Assembly (NCBI RefSeq): GCF_001189965.1
Contig: NZ_LFLU01000009.1
Location: forward strand, 124,001-188,000
Direction of reading: 5' to 3'
From: Herbaspirillum rhizosphaerae
GTDB taxonomy: Bacteria; Pseudomonadota; Gammaproteobacteria; Burkholderiales; Burkholderiaceae_D
Length of the DNA: 64,000 bases
Below the pieces are notes generated by a model, which saw only the letters and a list, made by a program, of their open reading frames with translations, had not been told where the DNA came from and ran no database searches. A program made the position numbers and the translations under genes. Each line of letters starts with the position of its first letter. Position 1 is the stretch's first letter. Positions 55,618-64,000 of this stretch are shown piece by piece.

Positions 55618-55844
55618 GTGCCTGCTTTCCTCACTAGATATTTTTGAGATTTTCTGTGCGACCGCTGAATTCTTTATCAAGCACCGCTGCAAAATCAATC
55701 TGGCTAAGTGTGTCTGGATGTGTCGGCTAGGACAGTACGCATAATGGTACGGCACGCAGACACAAAAAAACGCCGGGCTAATTTCGCAACCTTACTAGGT
55801 AAAGACCCATGTATCAACGGCAGCTATAACAAAAATCTTAATCC

Positions 55845-58151
55845 TTATGCATCGGATGCTAACTTTAACAGCAAAATCAATATTTTTGCGCCTCTTGTTT
55901 CGCTTCGATTTTGTATATCGACGCGGCCTCCATGTTCATCGATGATTTTCTTGACCATTGCCAGGCCCAAACCGGTGCCTTTTGGTTTCGATGTTACATA
56001 AGGTTCGAACGCGTTCGCCAAAATCTTTGGGCCGAAGCCGGGGCCGTTATCTGTGATGGTCAGGCGCACGGCGCCGCGCGCTGCGCCGCCCGAGCCCTGG
56101 TACTTGATCAGTTCCGTTGCCACTTCAATGCGCGGCGCGATGTCGCCGTTCTCGGCAACCGCGTCCTGCGCGTTCTGCAGCAGGTTGTGGATGACCTGGC
56201 GCAATTGCGTGGCGTCGCCCATGACCTTGGGCAGATCGGGCGCCAGCTTGACGTGGATGCTGTCGCGACCGTCGCCGGCCAGGTACAAGTGCAAAATCTC
56301 TTCGGTCAAGGCATTCAGGTCCAGCGCGGAAGGTTTGGCCGGCGGCGTCTTCGCGTATTCGCGGAAGTCGTCGACCATGTGCTTCATGGCGGTGACCTGA
56401 TTCACAATCGTGGTCGTGCTTTTTTCCAGTATCGCTGCATCCTGCGGCAGCAGCTTGTCGGCCAGGCGCATCTGCAGGCGCTCGGCGGAGAGCTGGATCG
56501 GCGTCAGCGGATTCTTGATCTCATGGGCCAGACGCCGCGCCACTTCACCCCAGGCAATCGAGCGCTGGGCGGAAATCACGTTGCTGATATCGTCGAACAC
56601 TACCACATAGCCGACGCCGCTTTCCACCGGCAAGTGCGATCCGCGCGCCAGCAAGGTGATCTTGCCGCTGGTCGAGTCGCCTTCCTTGTTGCCTTCCTTG
56701 CGGGTTTCCGGCGCCGGGACGTCGCTGCCGTCGGTGTTTGCGCCGCGATGCGGCAACTCGATCTGCTGTTGCCAGTGCAGGCTGTCGGTGGCGTCGGAGG
56801 CCAGTTGCGCGCGCTGTTCGGAGAAGGCCTTGATGATTGCTTCGGCAAACAGCGCCTGGCCTTCGATGGTGTGCAGCGGCGTGCCGATGCGGCCGCTGAA
56901 GTCGTAGCCGAGGATACGGCGCACCGAGTCGTTGACGCTGACGATGGAGAACTCGCTGTCGAGCACCATCACGCCGGCCGACATGTTGGCCAGCACGGAT
57001 TCCAGATAGGCCTTGGCGTTTTCCAGCTCGGCGCGGTTCTTTTCCACCGAGGTACGGGCTTCCAGCAGTTGCCGCGTCATGGTGTTGAAGGACTGGGTCA
57101 GCGTGCCGAGCTCGTCGGAGGTGCTGACGATGGGGCGCGGCGACAGGTTGCCTTCGGCCACGGCCTTGGTGCCTTCGGCCAGCAGCAGCAAAGGTTTGGC
57201 CAGGTCGCTGGCGATCAGGAAGGCGCTGGCGATGGCGCCGAAGATGGCCAGCAGCAGCGTCAGGGTCAGCGTGACGATGTAAATCTTGCGCAGGCCGGAA
57301 CGCGCCACCGAGCGCTGCTGGTATTCGCTGTAGGCCAGCCGCAGGGTTTCCGCGTTGGTGGCGAGGTAGTCCGGTACCGGCTGCAGGATCTGCAGGAAAC
57401 GGCTGTCGTTTTGCAGGCCCATGGCTTTGGACGAGGCAGGCACCGAGATCACCACGTGCAGGCGCAGGTTGCCGTCCGAATCCGACTCGCCGTTGAGCGG
57501 GCGCGAATCGTCGCTTTCCACCACTGAGAAGCCGCGTGTGACTTTGGCCTGGCGCATCATCGCGGCGGTCGGCACGGCCGGCGTCAGCACGCCGATGCGC
57601 CCGCCAACGGTCGCGAGAACCTGGCCGTTGGCGTTGACGATGGTGATTTCCATGTTTTGGTCGCGCTGCCGCGACAGGTACGTGACCTGCTCGGACTCGG
57701 ACATGTCGGCCAGTTCCTGCGCCATCGAACGTCCGCGCGCAGCGAGGTCGGTCAATGACGAGTCCAGCGCATTGCGGCCGAGGTTCAGGCCGGATTCCAG
57801 CGCCGCTTCCATGCGCACGTCAAACCAGGATTCGATCGAGCGCGAGACGAACTGCACCGACACCAGATAGATCACTGCGCCGGGCAAAATGCCGATCAGC
57901 GCAAACAGCATCACCAGCCGCGCCAGCAATTTGGAGCCGAACTTGCCGCGCCGGTAGCGTTTGTACAGCCGTGTGAGCAGCAGCACGACCAGGAACAGCA
58001 ACGCGATCGCCGCCAGCGCATTCAGGCCGAGCAGCCAGGGGTAGTGCTGATCGAACAGGGCGGAATTCTCGGAGGCCGAGGCCAGCAGGAACAGCAGGAT
58101 GCTGATGACGCCGCCGCCTACCACCAGCAAATAGCGCAGGGTCCGGGTCAT
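55845..58151 (-). CDS. ntrY: Sensor histidine kinase NtrY
   Basis: A 768-residue membrane kinase. Helices near 8-25, 37-60 and 75-100 and another near 290-315 enclose an extracytoplasmic part, followed by HAMP (about 316-370), PAS (about 380-500), the phospho-acceptor H543 in RRLAHEIKNPLTPIQLSAERLQ, and an ATPase domain with NLLQNAQDAV, DNGPGFG and GTGLGLAMVKKI. This is the NtrY architecture. The start overlaps the DUF4390 stop (ATGA), so its expression is coupled to rsmB and DUF4390. It probably senses redox or nitrogen-related cues, as proposed for NtrY elsewhere. Confidence 0.93.
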   Translation of the reverse strand: MTRTLRYLLVVGGGVISILLFLLASASENSALFDQHYPWLLGLNALAAIALLFLVVLLLTRLYKRYRRGKFGSKLLARLVMLFALIGILPGAVIYLVSVQFVSRSIESWFDVRMEAALESGLNLGRNALDSSLTDLAARGRSMAQELADMSESEQVTYLSRQRDQNMEITIVNANGQVLATVGGRIGVLTPAVPTAAMMRQAKVTRGFSVVESDDSRPLNGESDSDGNLRLHVVISVPASSKAMGLQNDSRFLQILQPVPDYLATNAETLRLAYSEYQQRSVARSGLRKIYIVTLTLTLLLAIFGAIASAFLIASDLAKPLLLLAEGTKAVAEGNLSPRPIVSTSDELGTLTQSFNTMTRQLLEARTSVEKNRAELENAKAYLESVLANMSAGVMVLDSEFSIVSVNDSVRRILGYDFSGRIGTPLHTIEGQALFAEAIIKAFSEQRAQLASDATDSLHWQQQIELPHRGANTDGSDVPAPETRKEGNKEGDSTSGKITLLARGSHLPVESGVGYVVVFDDISNVISAQRSIAWGEVARRLAHEIKNPLTPIQLSAERLQMRLADKLLPQDAAILEKSTTTIVNQVTAMKHMVDDFREYAKTPPAKPSALDLNALTEEILHLYLAGDGRDSIHVKLAPDLPKVMGDATQLRQVIHNLLQNAQDAVAENGDIAPRIEVATELIKYQGSGGAARGAVRLTITDNGPGFGPKILANAFEPYVTSKPKGTGLGLAMVKKIIDEHGGRVDIQNRSETRGAKILILLLKLASDA

Positions 58152-58816
58152 TCGACTTTGAAGGTGAATTCTTTCCAGTCGGAGGAAAGGCGCCAGTCGC
58201 TGTTATTGAGCGCGTTGATCTGGAACGGTTTGGGCAACTGGGCCACGTCCAGGCGCATGCGCAGGCCGACCTTGTAGATATCGCCGGACGTGAGGGTGCT
58301 CTTGTCGGCAATGATCCAGCGCGGCGGCCGGCGGATCAGCGACATGGCGTCTTCCAGCGTCGAAAAACTTTGTTGCAGCTGGCCGCTGGTCGAGGCGTGA
58401 TACTGGCGGGTCAACACGTTGTAAGAGATGCGCACCGTGCGCGAGACCGACACCGATACTTCATCGAACCAGTACCAGCGGCGCCGCGTCAGTTGCACAT
58501 CGGTGGTGAAGTACAGCGGCACGCCGCGTACCAGCGCGTCTTCCAGGCTGCGATTGAGTTCGAAGGAATACGACGTCGACAGCCGATAGCCGTCGTCGGT
58601 TGCTTCCAGCGAGGCTTGTTGGATATCGATTTCCGCGGCGTGGCTGTTGGTCTGCGAGAACAGCAGGGCAAGCGCCAGCAACACGCAGCGCAGTTGCCAG
58701 AACAGGCGTACTGCTGTCGATGCCGCCGCCGGTGGCAAATGGCGGAATGGCGGCAGATGAGTGGAAATAAGGGCCGATTGCGTCAATTCATGGTCCAGTT
58801 TTCTGAAACAGCGCAT
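58148..58816 (-). CDS. DUF4390 protein
   Basis: About 222 residues. A hydrophobic segment (LRCVLLALALLFSQTNSHA) looks like a signal peptide, and the mature DUF4390 domain has IDIQQASLEATDDGYRLSTSYSFELNRSLEDALVRGVPLYF and RWYWFDE. ATG 58816 overlaps rsmB by 29 bp; a TTG at 58786, just past the rsmB stop, is an alternative start. The family regularly precedes ntrY in Burkholderiales; function unknown, possibly a periplasmic partner of the kinase. Confidence 0.85.
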   Translation of the reverse strand: MRCFRKLDHELTQSALISTHLPPFRHLPPAAASTAVRLFWQLRCVLLALALLFSQTNSHAAEIDIQQASLEATDDGYRLSTSYSFELNRSLEDALVRGVPLYFTTDVQLTRRRWYWFDEVSVSVSRTVRISYNVLTRQYHASTSGQLQQSFSTLEDAMSLIRRPPRWIIADKSTLTSGDIYKVGLRMRLDVAQLPKPFQINALNNSDWRLSSDWKEFTFKVE

Positions 58817-60107
58817 AAAACAAGCCGTCGTGGTCGGTTTCTGCACCGGCGGTCGGCAGCAATTGACCTGGAGCTGGCAGTCGGATGGCCTGGTTGCGTT
58901 GGGCAAACGCGGCAGCCTGATCTTCCGATTCCTGCGGCCACAACGAACAAGTTACCAACAGCAATTTACCATCCGGCTTTAGCATCTGCCAAAGATTGTC
59001 TAGGATTTGCGAGGAAAGTGTTGCGAGTTGCGCCGTATCGGTTTTGCGGCGCAGCCAGCGGATGTCCGGATGGCGGCGCACGATGCCGGAGGCGGTGCAA
59101 GGGATGTCGGCGAGGATGCGGTCGAATGGTTTACCGTCCCACCAGCCGTCGTCCGTGTCGCCGCCGGCACGCGCATCGCCGGCCTTGAGCGCGGCATGCA
59201 GCTGCAGGCGCTGCAGGTTTTCTTCAATCCGGCGCAGACGTTTGGGATCATGGTCCAGCGCCACCAGGTCGATATCGGCGCATTCAAGCAGATGGCCGGT
59301 TTTGCCGCCGGGAGCGGCACAGGCGTCGAGTACGCGCATGCCGTCCTGCACGTCCAGCAAAGGGGCCGCCAGCTGCGCTGCCGCGTCCTGCACGGAGACC
59401 AGACCCGCGGCGAAGCCATCGATCTGCGCGACCGGCACAGGTTTGTCCAGGCGTACGGCATCGGGGCCGACCTGGCGTGCGCCGACGCCTTGCGCGGCCA
59501 GCGTCTGCAGGTAGTCGGCAACGCTGGTCTTGCGCCGATTGACGCGCAGGGTCAGCGGCGGCGGCGCATTGCCGGCGCGCAGGATGGCTTGCCACTGCTC
59601 GGGATAGGCGGCCTTGAGGCGGTCGATCCACCAGGTCGGATAATTCCATGCGCCGGCCGGCGTCTTCTCCACTTGCGGCAGCAAGCCCGCGCGTTCGCGC
59701 AGGAAGCGGCGCAGGATGGCGTTGACCACGCCTTTGGCATGGCTCATCTCGGGATCGGCGGCTGCGGCCTCGACCGCTTGATTGACCACCGTGAAATCGT
59801 CGTAGGCCGGATCGGCCTCATCCAGCAGCAGGCTCAGCGCACAGGTCAGCAGGCCGTGCAGCACCTCGGGTTGCGGCGGTTTGTTGGCCAGCAGGCCGAG
59901 CAGGCCGTCGGCCACGCCCAGCTTGCGCATGCTCAGATAGGACAGATCCTGGATCGCGCCGCGCGCCTGCGGCGTGGCGTCGCTGTGCGAAAAGATGCGC
60001 GCCAGCGCCTGCGGCAGGGCGGTGCCCTCGCGCACGCTGACGATCGCCTGTGCGGCGCCATGCAGGCCGTAGGCCAGGGAATCTGTTTTTAAGGAAACTT
60101 GAGTCAC
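58788..60107 (-). CDS. rsmB: 16S rRNA (cytosine-967-C5)-methyltransferase RsmB
   Basis: A 439-residue enzyme. The N-terminal NusB-like domain (about 10-150) is followed by the SAM domain: VLDACAAPGGKTGHLLE, VALDHDPKRLRRIEENLQRL, ILADIPCTASGIVRRHPDIRWLRR and VTCSLWPQESEDQ, which hold the two cysteines used in the m5C mechanism. It starts at a GTG. It is the first gene of a minus-strand series with DUF4390, ntrY and the response regulator. Confidence 0.95.
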   Translation of the reverse strand: MTQVSLKTDSLAYGLHGAAQAIVSVREGTALPQALARIFSHSDATPQARGAIQDLSYLSMRKLGVADGLLGLLANKPPQPEVLHGLLTCALSLLLDEADPAYDDFTVVNQAVEAAAADPEMSHAKGVVNAILRRFLRERAGLLPQVEKTPAGAWNYPTWWIDRLKAAYPEQWQAILRAGNAPPPLTLRVNRRKTSVADYLQTLAAQGVGARQVGPDAVRLDKPVPVAQIDGFAAGLVSVQDAAAQLAAPLLDVQDGMRVLDACAAPGGKTGHLLECADIDLVALDHDPKRLRRIEENLQRLQLHAALKAGDARAGGDTDDGWWDGKPFDRILADIPCTASGIVRRHPDIRWLRRKTDTAQLATLSSQILDNLWQMLKPDGKLLLVTCSLWPQESEDQAAAFAQRNQAIRLPAPGQLLPTAGAETDHDGLFYALFQKTGP

Positions 60108-60532
60108 ATTAATGCTTGTTAAAGGCTGGTTCGACGCCGAAGCCGACGTCTGTCAAAACGCCGCCGATGGCGTGGCGGGTCGGATCATCAGGCATAAACC
60201 TGAGAAATCCGGGCATCCACGCGGAGCGTCAGTGTACCAGCGACCAAGGCTGCGTCGCCATTACCGATGAGCTGTGGACAACAAAAAACGATCCGGCTGC
60301 AAAAAAGTCTGTGTCCCGGCCTGTTTGTCGTCTGTCTCGCCGCTTGTTGAACGGATGCGCATGTACGCCGTTCGACGCCCGCGCGCCATGATAGCGGCGG
60401 TATTGCCGGCAAAGGAGAAATTTACATCGGTAACCGGCCGGCTCGATCCAGCGGCCCATCGGACCGTCACCGGCAGGATTTCGCCAATTCGGCTACAGTG
60501 TTCCCCTCATTTTTGACCGGAAGACCCGTCTC
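60108..60532. other. 425-bp divergent intergenic region
   Basis: Lies between rsmB and an MFS gene. Several short open frames cross it but none has a ribosome site and family-like composition. It must hold the rsmB-ntrY and MFS promoters. No clear operator or repeat was seen. Confidence 0.4.
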
Positions 60533-61753
60533 ATGGAAACCGTTTCCGCCGTCCACGGCAAGCAGCAGGATATCGCCGGCTGGATGATCATGTTGCTGGC
60601 CGCCGCATGCGGCATCATCGTCGCCAATCTGTATTACGCGCAGCCGCTGATCGGCCCGATTGCCGCCGCCACCGGCATTTCGCCCGGCGCCGCCGGACTG
60701 ATCGTCACGCTGGCGCAGATCGGCTACGGACTGGGTTTGCTGTTCATCGTCCCGGCCGGCGACCTGCTTGAGAACCGCAAGCTGGTGGTGAGCCTGATGG
60801 TCGTCACCTGCATCGCCCTGGTCGGCGCGGCGTATGCCAACAACGCCACACAATTCTTCCTGGCGGCGTTCGTCATCGGCGTCAGCTCCGTCGGCGCCCA
60901 GGTGCTGGTGCCGTATGCCGCCCACATGTCGCTGCCGGAAACCCGCGGTCGCGCCGTCGGCAATGTCATGAGCGGCTTGCTGATGGGGATTTTGCTGGCG
61001 CGGCCGTTGTCGAGCCTGGTGGCGGATTTGCTGGGCTGGCACGCGATCTTCGGCTTGTCGGCGGTCGCCACTGCCTTGCTGGCGCTGGTGTTGTTGCGCT
61101 ACCTGCCGCAGCGCCGTCCGCCGGCCGGCATGCATTACTTCGACTTGCTGGCGTCGATGTGGCAGCTCGTGAAAACGACGCCGATTCTGCGTCGCCGTTC
61201 GATCTACCACGCCTTGATGTTTGCCGCCTTCAGCCTGTTTTGGACGGCTTCCCCGCTGTGGCTGGCAAGTCCGGCGTTCAACATGTCGCAAAAGGGAATC
61301 GCCCTGTTCGCCTTTGCCGGCGTGATCGGCGTCATTGCCGCGCCGATTGCCGCGCCGATTGCCGGGCGCGTCGCCGATCGCGGCTGGAGCCGACCGGCCA
61401 CCGGCGTGGCGATGCTGGCGGGCGCAGCGGCATTCTTGTCGACGCATTTCTGGTCAGGTGGGCGCGAATCTTCGCTGGCTGTGTTGCTGGCGGCGGCGAT
61501 TCTGCTCGACTTCGGCGTGTCGGCCAATCTGGTGTTGAGCCAGCGCGCCATCTATGCGCTCGGCGGTGAAATCCGCAGCCGGCTCAACGGTTTGTTCATG
61601 GCCACCTTCTTTGGCGGCGGTGCGCTGGGCTCGGCCCTGGGGGCATGGATCTATGCCGAAGGCGGCTGGAGCGCGACGTCCTGGCTGGGTTTCGCGTTCC
61701 CGGCGCTGGCGCTGCTGTATTACCTGACGGAATTCCGCTCCACGGCCCAGTAG
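60533..61753 (+). CDS. MFS transporter (AraJ/YdhP-like)
   Basis: A 406-residue 12-helix major facilitator. The first helix ends IIVANLYYAQPLIGPIAA, the loop 2-3 motif is PAGDLLENRKLV, and the middle repeat has RGRAVGNVMSGLLMGILLARPLSSLVADLLGWHAIF. It is a relative of the MFS at 12950-14197. It is followed by a 12-bp perfect hairpin. Substrate unknown. Confidence 0.88.
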   Translation: METVSAVHGKQQDIAGWMIMLLAAACGIIVANLYYAQPLIGPIAAATGISPGAAGLIVTLAQIGYGLGLLFIVPAGDLLENRKLVVSLMVVTCIALVGAAYANNATQFFLAAFVIGVSSVGAQVLVPYAAHMSLPETRGRAVGNVMSGLLMGILLARPLSSLVADLLGWHAIFGLSAVATALLALVLLRYLPQRRPPAGMHYFDLLASMWQLVKTTPILRRRSIYHALMFAAFSLFWTASPLWLASPAFNMSQKGIALFAFAGVIGVIAAPIAAPIAGRVADRGWSRPATGVAMLAGAAAFLSTHFWSGGRESSLAVLLAAAILLDFGVSANLVLSQRAIYALGGEIRSRLNGLFMATFFGGGALGSALGAWIYAEGGWSATSWLGFAFPALALLYYLTEFRSTAQ

Positions 61754-61770
61754 TTTTGCATGCCGCAAAG

Positions 61771-61798
61771 CAACACAGGAGCCGCAGCTCCTGTGTTG
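61771..61798. terminator. Hairpin between convergent genes
   Basis: CAACACAGGAGC and GCTCCTGTGTTG pair perfectly (12 bp) around CGCA, between the stops of the MFS gene and the DUF1840 gene. No T-tract is present on the plus strand, so termination strength is uncertain. Confidence 0.6.
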
Positions 61799-61823
61799 TA
61801 CTCACTCCTCGGGGTTTGATGCT

Positions 61824-62168
61824 TCAAACGCCCCAGAGGATGTCGTAATTTCCCTTGTGTGCTTCACGCAGCATGTCCAGCAGCGGATAAGCACGCGCCG
61901 AGAAGGTCACCGGCTCGATCTTTTCGTGGCCATGGTCGTCGCCGTTGGCATTGTGATGCGCGTGTACGTCGCGCTCCAGCGCTTCGGCCGCTTCGTGCGC
62001 TTTGCTGGAGTCGATTTGCTTTTCCAGCAGGGCGACCGCCGCGCCGCTTTCCGCCGCGGTAATCACGCCGCGCGCGATGTCTTTGTGCAGCAAATCGAGG
62101 ATGGGCTTGGCATGCGATTCATACATGACAACATCGGCAGCAGCTTTTGATTTGAACGTAACCAGCAT
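61824..62168 (-). CDS. DUF1840 small protein
   Basis: 114 residues: MLVTFKSKAAADVVMYESHAKPILDLLHKDIARGVITAAESGAAVALLEKQI, and at the end FSARAYPLLDMLREAHKGNYDILWGV, both typical of DUF1840. Between them lies a His/Asp-rich stretch (HAHHNANGDDHGHE) that could bind a metal. Function unknown. Confidence 0.9.
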   Translation of the reverse strand: MLVTFKSKAAADVVMYESHAKPILDLLHKDIARGVITAAESGAAVALLEKQIDSSKAHEAAEALERDVHAHHNANGDDHGHEKIEPVTFSARAYPLLDMLREAHKGNYDILWGV

Positions 62169-62324
62169 ATTTCCTCAGGGTATTGATGTTAGTCAGAGCG
62201 TTTTCATAAAACAGGTGTGGAGACAACGCTTAATGCAGATATCAGGTTTACAGCAGTCCACTAGGATACATCGTCCCGGCAGCACTTGTCATCTTTGCGC
62301 CGGGCGGCGTCTCCGGAAGCCGCT

Positions 62325-62840
62325 TCAGGCCGGCTTGAACGAGGTGAAAAAGGTTTCGATATTCTCCGGTGTCACAGCCTTGTCGCCACCGACAACCAGC
62401 ACCTGGTAGATCCGCTTGTCCCTGGCGACCAGGCGCGCCATCAGTATCATCGGCTGGCCGCGCGCGACGCCGGTGGCACTGACGTCCAGCGTATGGTCGC
62501 CGTCGGCCTTGCCGGGAATGGGGGTGTCGCGCGCGGTACCGCCGATATTGTTGATCAGTGCGGTGCGCATCGATTCCAGTGCCTTGGGTGTCTGCGCCGC
62601 GTCGGACAACTCGGCCGCGCCGACGGCGAAGGTCACGCCGTCGATCTCGGCGGCGGTCATGGTCATCATTACCGGCATGCCGTTCAGATCGATCTGGCGC
62701 GAGAACGAGGCCGGCTTGGCCGGCAGCAATACAGTGAACTGGATTTTGTCGCCATGGGCTTCGCGCCAGTTGTACTTGGGCGAGCAGGCGGCCAGCAAGG
62801 CGAGACTGCAGGCGAGGACGGCGAGACGGAGTATGCGCAT
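62325..62840 (-). CDS. Putative lipoprotein
   Basis: 171 residues with a lipoprotein signal (MRILRLAVLACSLALLAAC, lipobox LAAC 16-19). The remainder, about 150 residues, alternates strands and helices (WREAHGDKIQFTVLLPAKPASFSRQIDL, MTMTAAEIDGVTFAVGAAELSDA, IYQVLVVGGDKAVTPENIETFFTSFKP). I do not recognise a named family. It starts nine bases after the stop of a DMT transporter gene on the same strand, so the two are probably co-transcribed. Confidence 0.8.
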   Translation of the reverse strand: MRILRLAVLACSLALLAACSPKYNWREAHGDKIQFTVLLPAKPASFSRQIDLNGMPVMMTMTAAEIDGVTFAVGAAELSDAAQTPKALESMRTALINNIGGTARDTPIPGKADGDHTLDVSATGVARGQPMILMARLVARDKRIYQVLVVGGDKAVTPENIETFFTSFKPA

Positions 62841-62849
62841 GGACTGGGC

Positions 62850-63830
62850 TCAGACTGTGGGTGACACCGGCGCGTGCCGGGAAAAAGTGCGTACGCCGAA
62901 CACCACGCCAATGCACAGCAAGGCGACGCCGGCCAATATCTTCACGTCCGGCGCGGCACCGCGCAACAGGAAGGCGTATAGCAGCGCGGCGAGCGTCTCG
63001 AACACGATCAGTTGCGCCACCAGTGCGGTGGGCAGCAACTGGCTGGCTTTATTCCACAGCAAGGTGCCGATCCAGGAAGCGGACAGGCCGATCAGCAACA
63101 TCATCAGAACATAGACGTCCGGACGCGGCCCCAGCGGGAAGTCATAAGCGTTGCCGGCGACATGGTTGTAAATCCCGTAAAGGACGAAGCCCGCCAGCGC
63201 CATCGGCAGCGTCGCCAATCCTTGCGCCGTGGCCCAGGTGACCGGGTTGATGCGCGGATGCGCGCGCAGGTAGCGCGAATTGACGATCGGATACCAGGTC
63301 CAGGCGGCGACGGCGCAGAGCGCGACCATGCAGCCCAGCAGGTAGTCCGTGGTTGAGCGGGCGCTGCTGCCGGCGCCGATGCTGTTGTTGAGATGTTCAA
63401 GTTCGCTGCTGTTGACCAGCATCAGCCCAACGCACAGGATCACCAGCGACGGCGCCAGGCGGCTCCAGGCCACCGACTCCGACACATGTCCGGGGCGCCA
63501 GTTGGCGCAGACCGAAATCACGATGGGCAGGGTGCCGATCAGCATGGTCGGCAACGGCGCGTCCGCCAGCTGGATGGCGGTGGCCAGCATCGCGTAGTAC
63601 AGCAGATTGCCGATCAGCGCCAGTTTGAAGGCGACCTTCCAGTCCGCGCGGCTGAGCGCGGCAATGCGCTTGCGATCAAAGAAGGCCGGGACCAGTGCGA
63701 TCAGGCCGAACGCGACGTAACGGCCCAGCGACAGCACCACGCCGGGATAGTCGGCCAGCAACAAGGGGGTGACGAAAACCAGGCCCCACATGAGGCCGGC
63801 GCACAAGGCGCAGAGAATGCCAATCAACAT
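62850..63830 (-). CDS. EamA/DMT-family transporter
   Basis: A 326-residue protein with about ten helices in two EamA repeats (ALCAGLMWGLVFVTPLLLADYPG; ASWIGTLLWNKASQLLPTALVAQLIVFETLAALLYAFLLRG). Probably an exporter of amino acids or other small metabolites. It precedes the lipoprotein gene by nine bases. Confidence 0.88.
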   Translation of the reverse strand: MLIGILCALCAGLMWGLVFVTPLLLADYPGVVLSLGRYVAFGLIALVPAFFDRKRIAALSRADWKVAFKLALIGNLLYYAMLATAIQLADAPLPTMLIGTLPIVISVCANWRPGHVSESVAWSRLAPSLVILCVGLMLVNSSELEHLNNSIGAGSSARSTTDYLLGCMVALCAVAAWTWYPIVNSRYLRAHPRINPVTWATAQGLATLPMALAGFVLYGIYNHVAGNAYDFPLGPRPDVYVLMMLLIGLSASWIGTLLWNKASQLLPTALVAQLIVFETLAALLYAFLLRGAAPDVKILAGVALLCIGVVFGVRTFSRHAPVSPTV

Positions 63831-63914
63831 AAAAGACCATCAGTGAGCATGAAAAACGCGGGCATCGATGTCACGCATGAAACCGATGCGGCGTGAAGGC
63901 GCCAGTATCGCCGC

Positions 63915-64000
63915 TTACCGGCATTCGCGCTGGAACTGATCCTCCAGCCGGGCGCGCCGGCTATAGCGGATTTGGCCCGGGGCGCTGTTGGACGAGTTGA
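63915..64000 (-). CDS. C-terminal end of a gene entering from the right edge
   Basis: On the minus strand one frame is open from the window edge to a TAA at 63915 and reads NSSNSAPGQIRYSRRARLEDQ and onward to QRECR. The composition (Arg, Gln, Glu) looks like a real C-terminus, but 28 codons are too few to name it. The gene could also be spurious. Confidence 0.35.
   Translation of the reverse strand, partial: NSSNSAPGQIRYSRRARLEDQFQRECR

Noticed and set aside
55911-57527. A 538-codon plus-strand open frame over ntrY
   Set aside because: Shadow of the NtrY coding strand; the minus frame has all kinase motifs in order.

Overview
The window is high-GC, densely coded DNA. Its gene content points to a betaproteobacterium of the order Burkholderiales, most likely family Oxalobacteraceae and a Herbaspirillum-like genus. 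The support is an NtrY kinase downstream of rsmB and DUF4390, a phasin with a TGC-N3-GCA operator, the Burkholderiales-type small proteins DUF3567, DUF3717 and DUF1840, and many ABC importers for organic nitrogen and sulfur. The genus is an inference. I found no rRNA, tRNA, CRISPR array, prophage or intact transposase.

Layout. 1-7.4 kb: a taurine locus made of an NTF2-like protein, an FAD amine dehydrogenase, a MocR-type regulator, the tauABC importer and a TauE/SafE permease. 7.5-14.2 kb: a secreted orphan, a YdeP-type molybdoenzyme, a DUF4105 protein, and a LysR/MFS pair. 14.3-18.1 kb: ribA with a long leader, then two COG0523 metallochaperone GTPases behind an operator-covered promoter. 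18.3-27.3 kb: a GGDEF/EAL protein, a phosphoesterase, AEC and MFS transporters, a GcvA-like LysR regulator, and mnmC with a decayed methyltransferase half. 27.4-32.6 kb: envelope and redox genes, including a sulfite-oxidase-like lipoprotein with a cytochrome b, and a solute-binding protein fused to a RidA domain. 33-39.4 kb: an FAD dehydrogenase, then a same-strand series iclR, polar amino-acid ABC importer, hutG, hutD. 39.6-45.4 kb: phasin, patatin-like lipase, DUF3717, and a TonB-dependent siderophore receptor with its PiuC partner. 45.4-50 kb: a nitrate/sulfonate-type ABC locus with two tandem binding proteins and an interposed NTF2-like gene. 50.4-54.5 kb: kup, a 269-bp inverted-repeat (MITE-like) element, a DMT exporter, a TrmB-like methyltransferase and DUF3567. 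54.9-60.1 kb: rsmB, DUF4390, ntrY and a short NtrX-like regulator, all on the minus strand and partly overlapping. 60.5-64 kb: MFS, DUF1840, a lipoprotein, a DMT transporter and the end of a further gene.

Main themes are scavenging of organosulfur and organonitrogen compounds, metal homeostasis and PHB storage. The observations most worth checking are the SBP-RidA fusion (31424-32608), the probable taurine dehydrogenase cluster, the paired operators at 15334-15407, the MITE-like element at 52303-52571, and the tandem-SBP operon.
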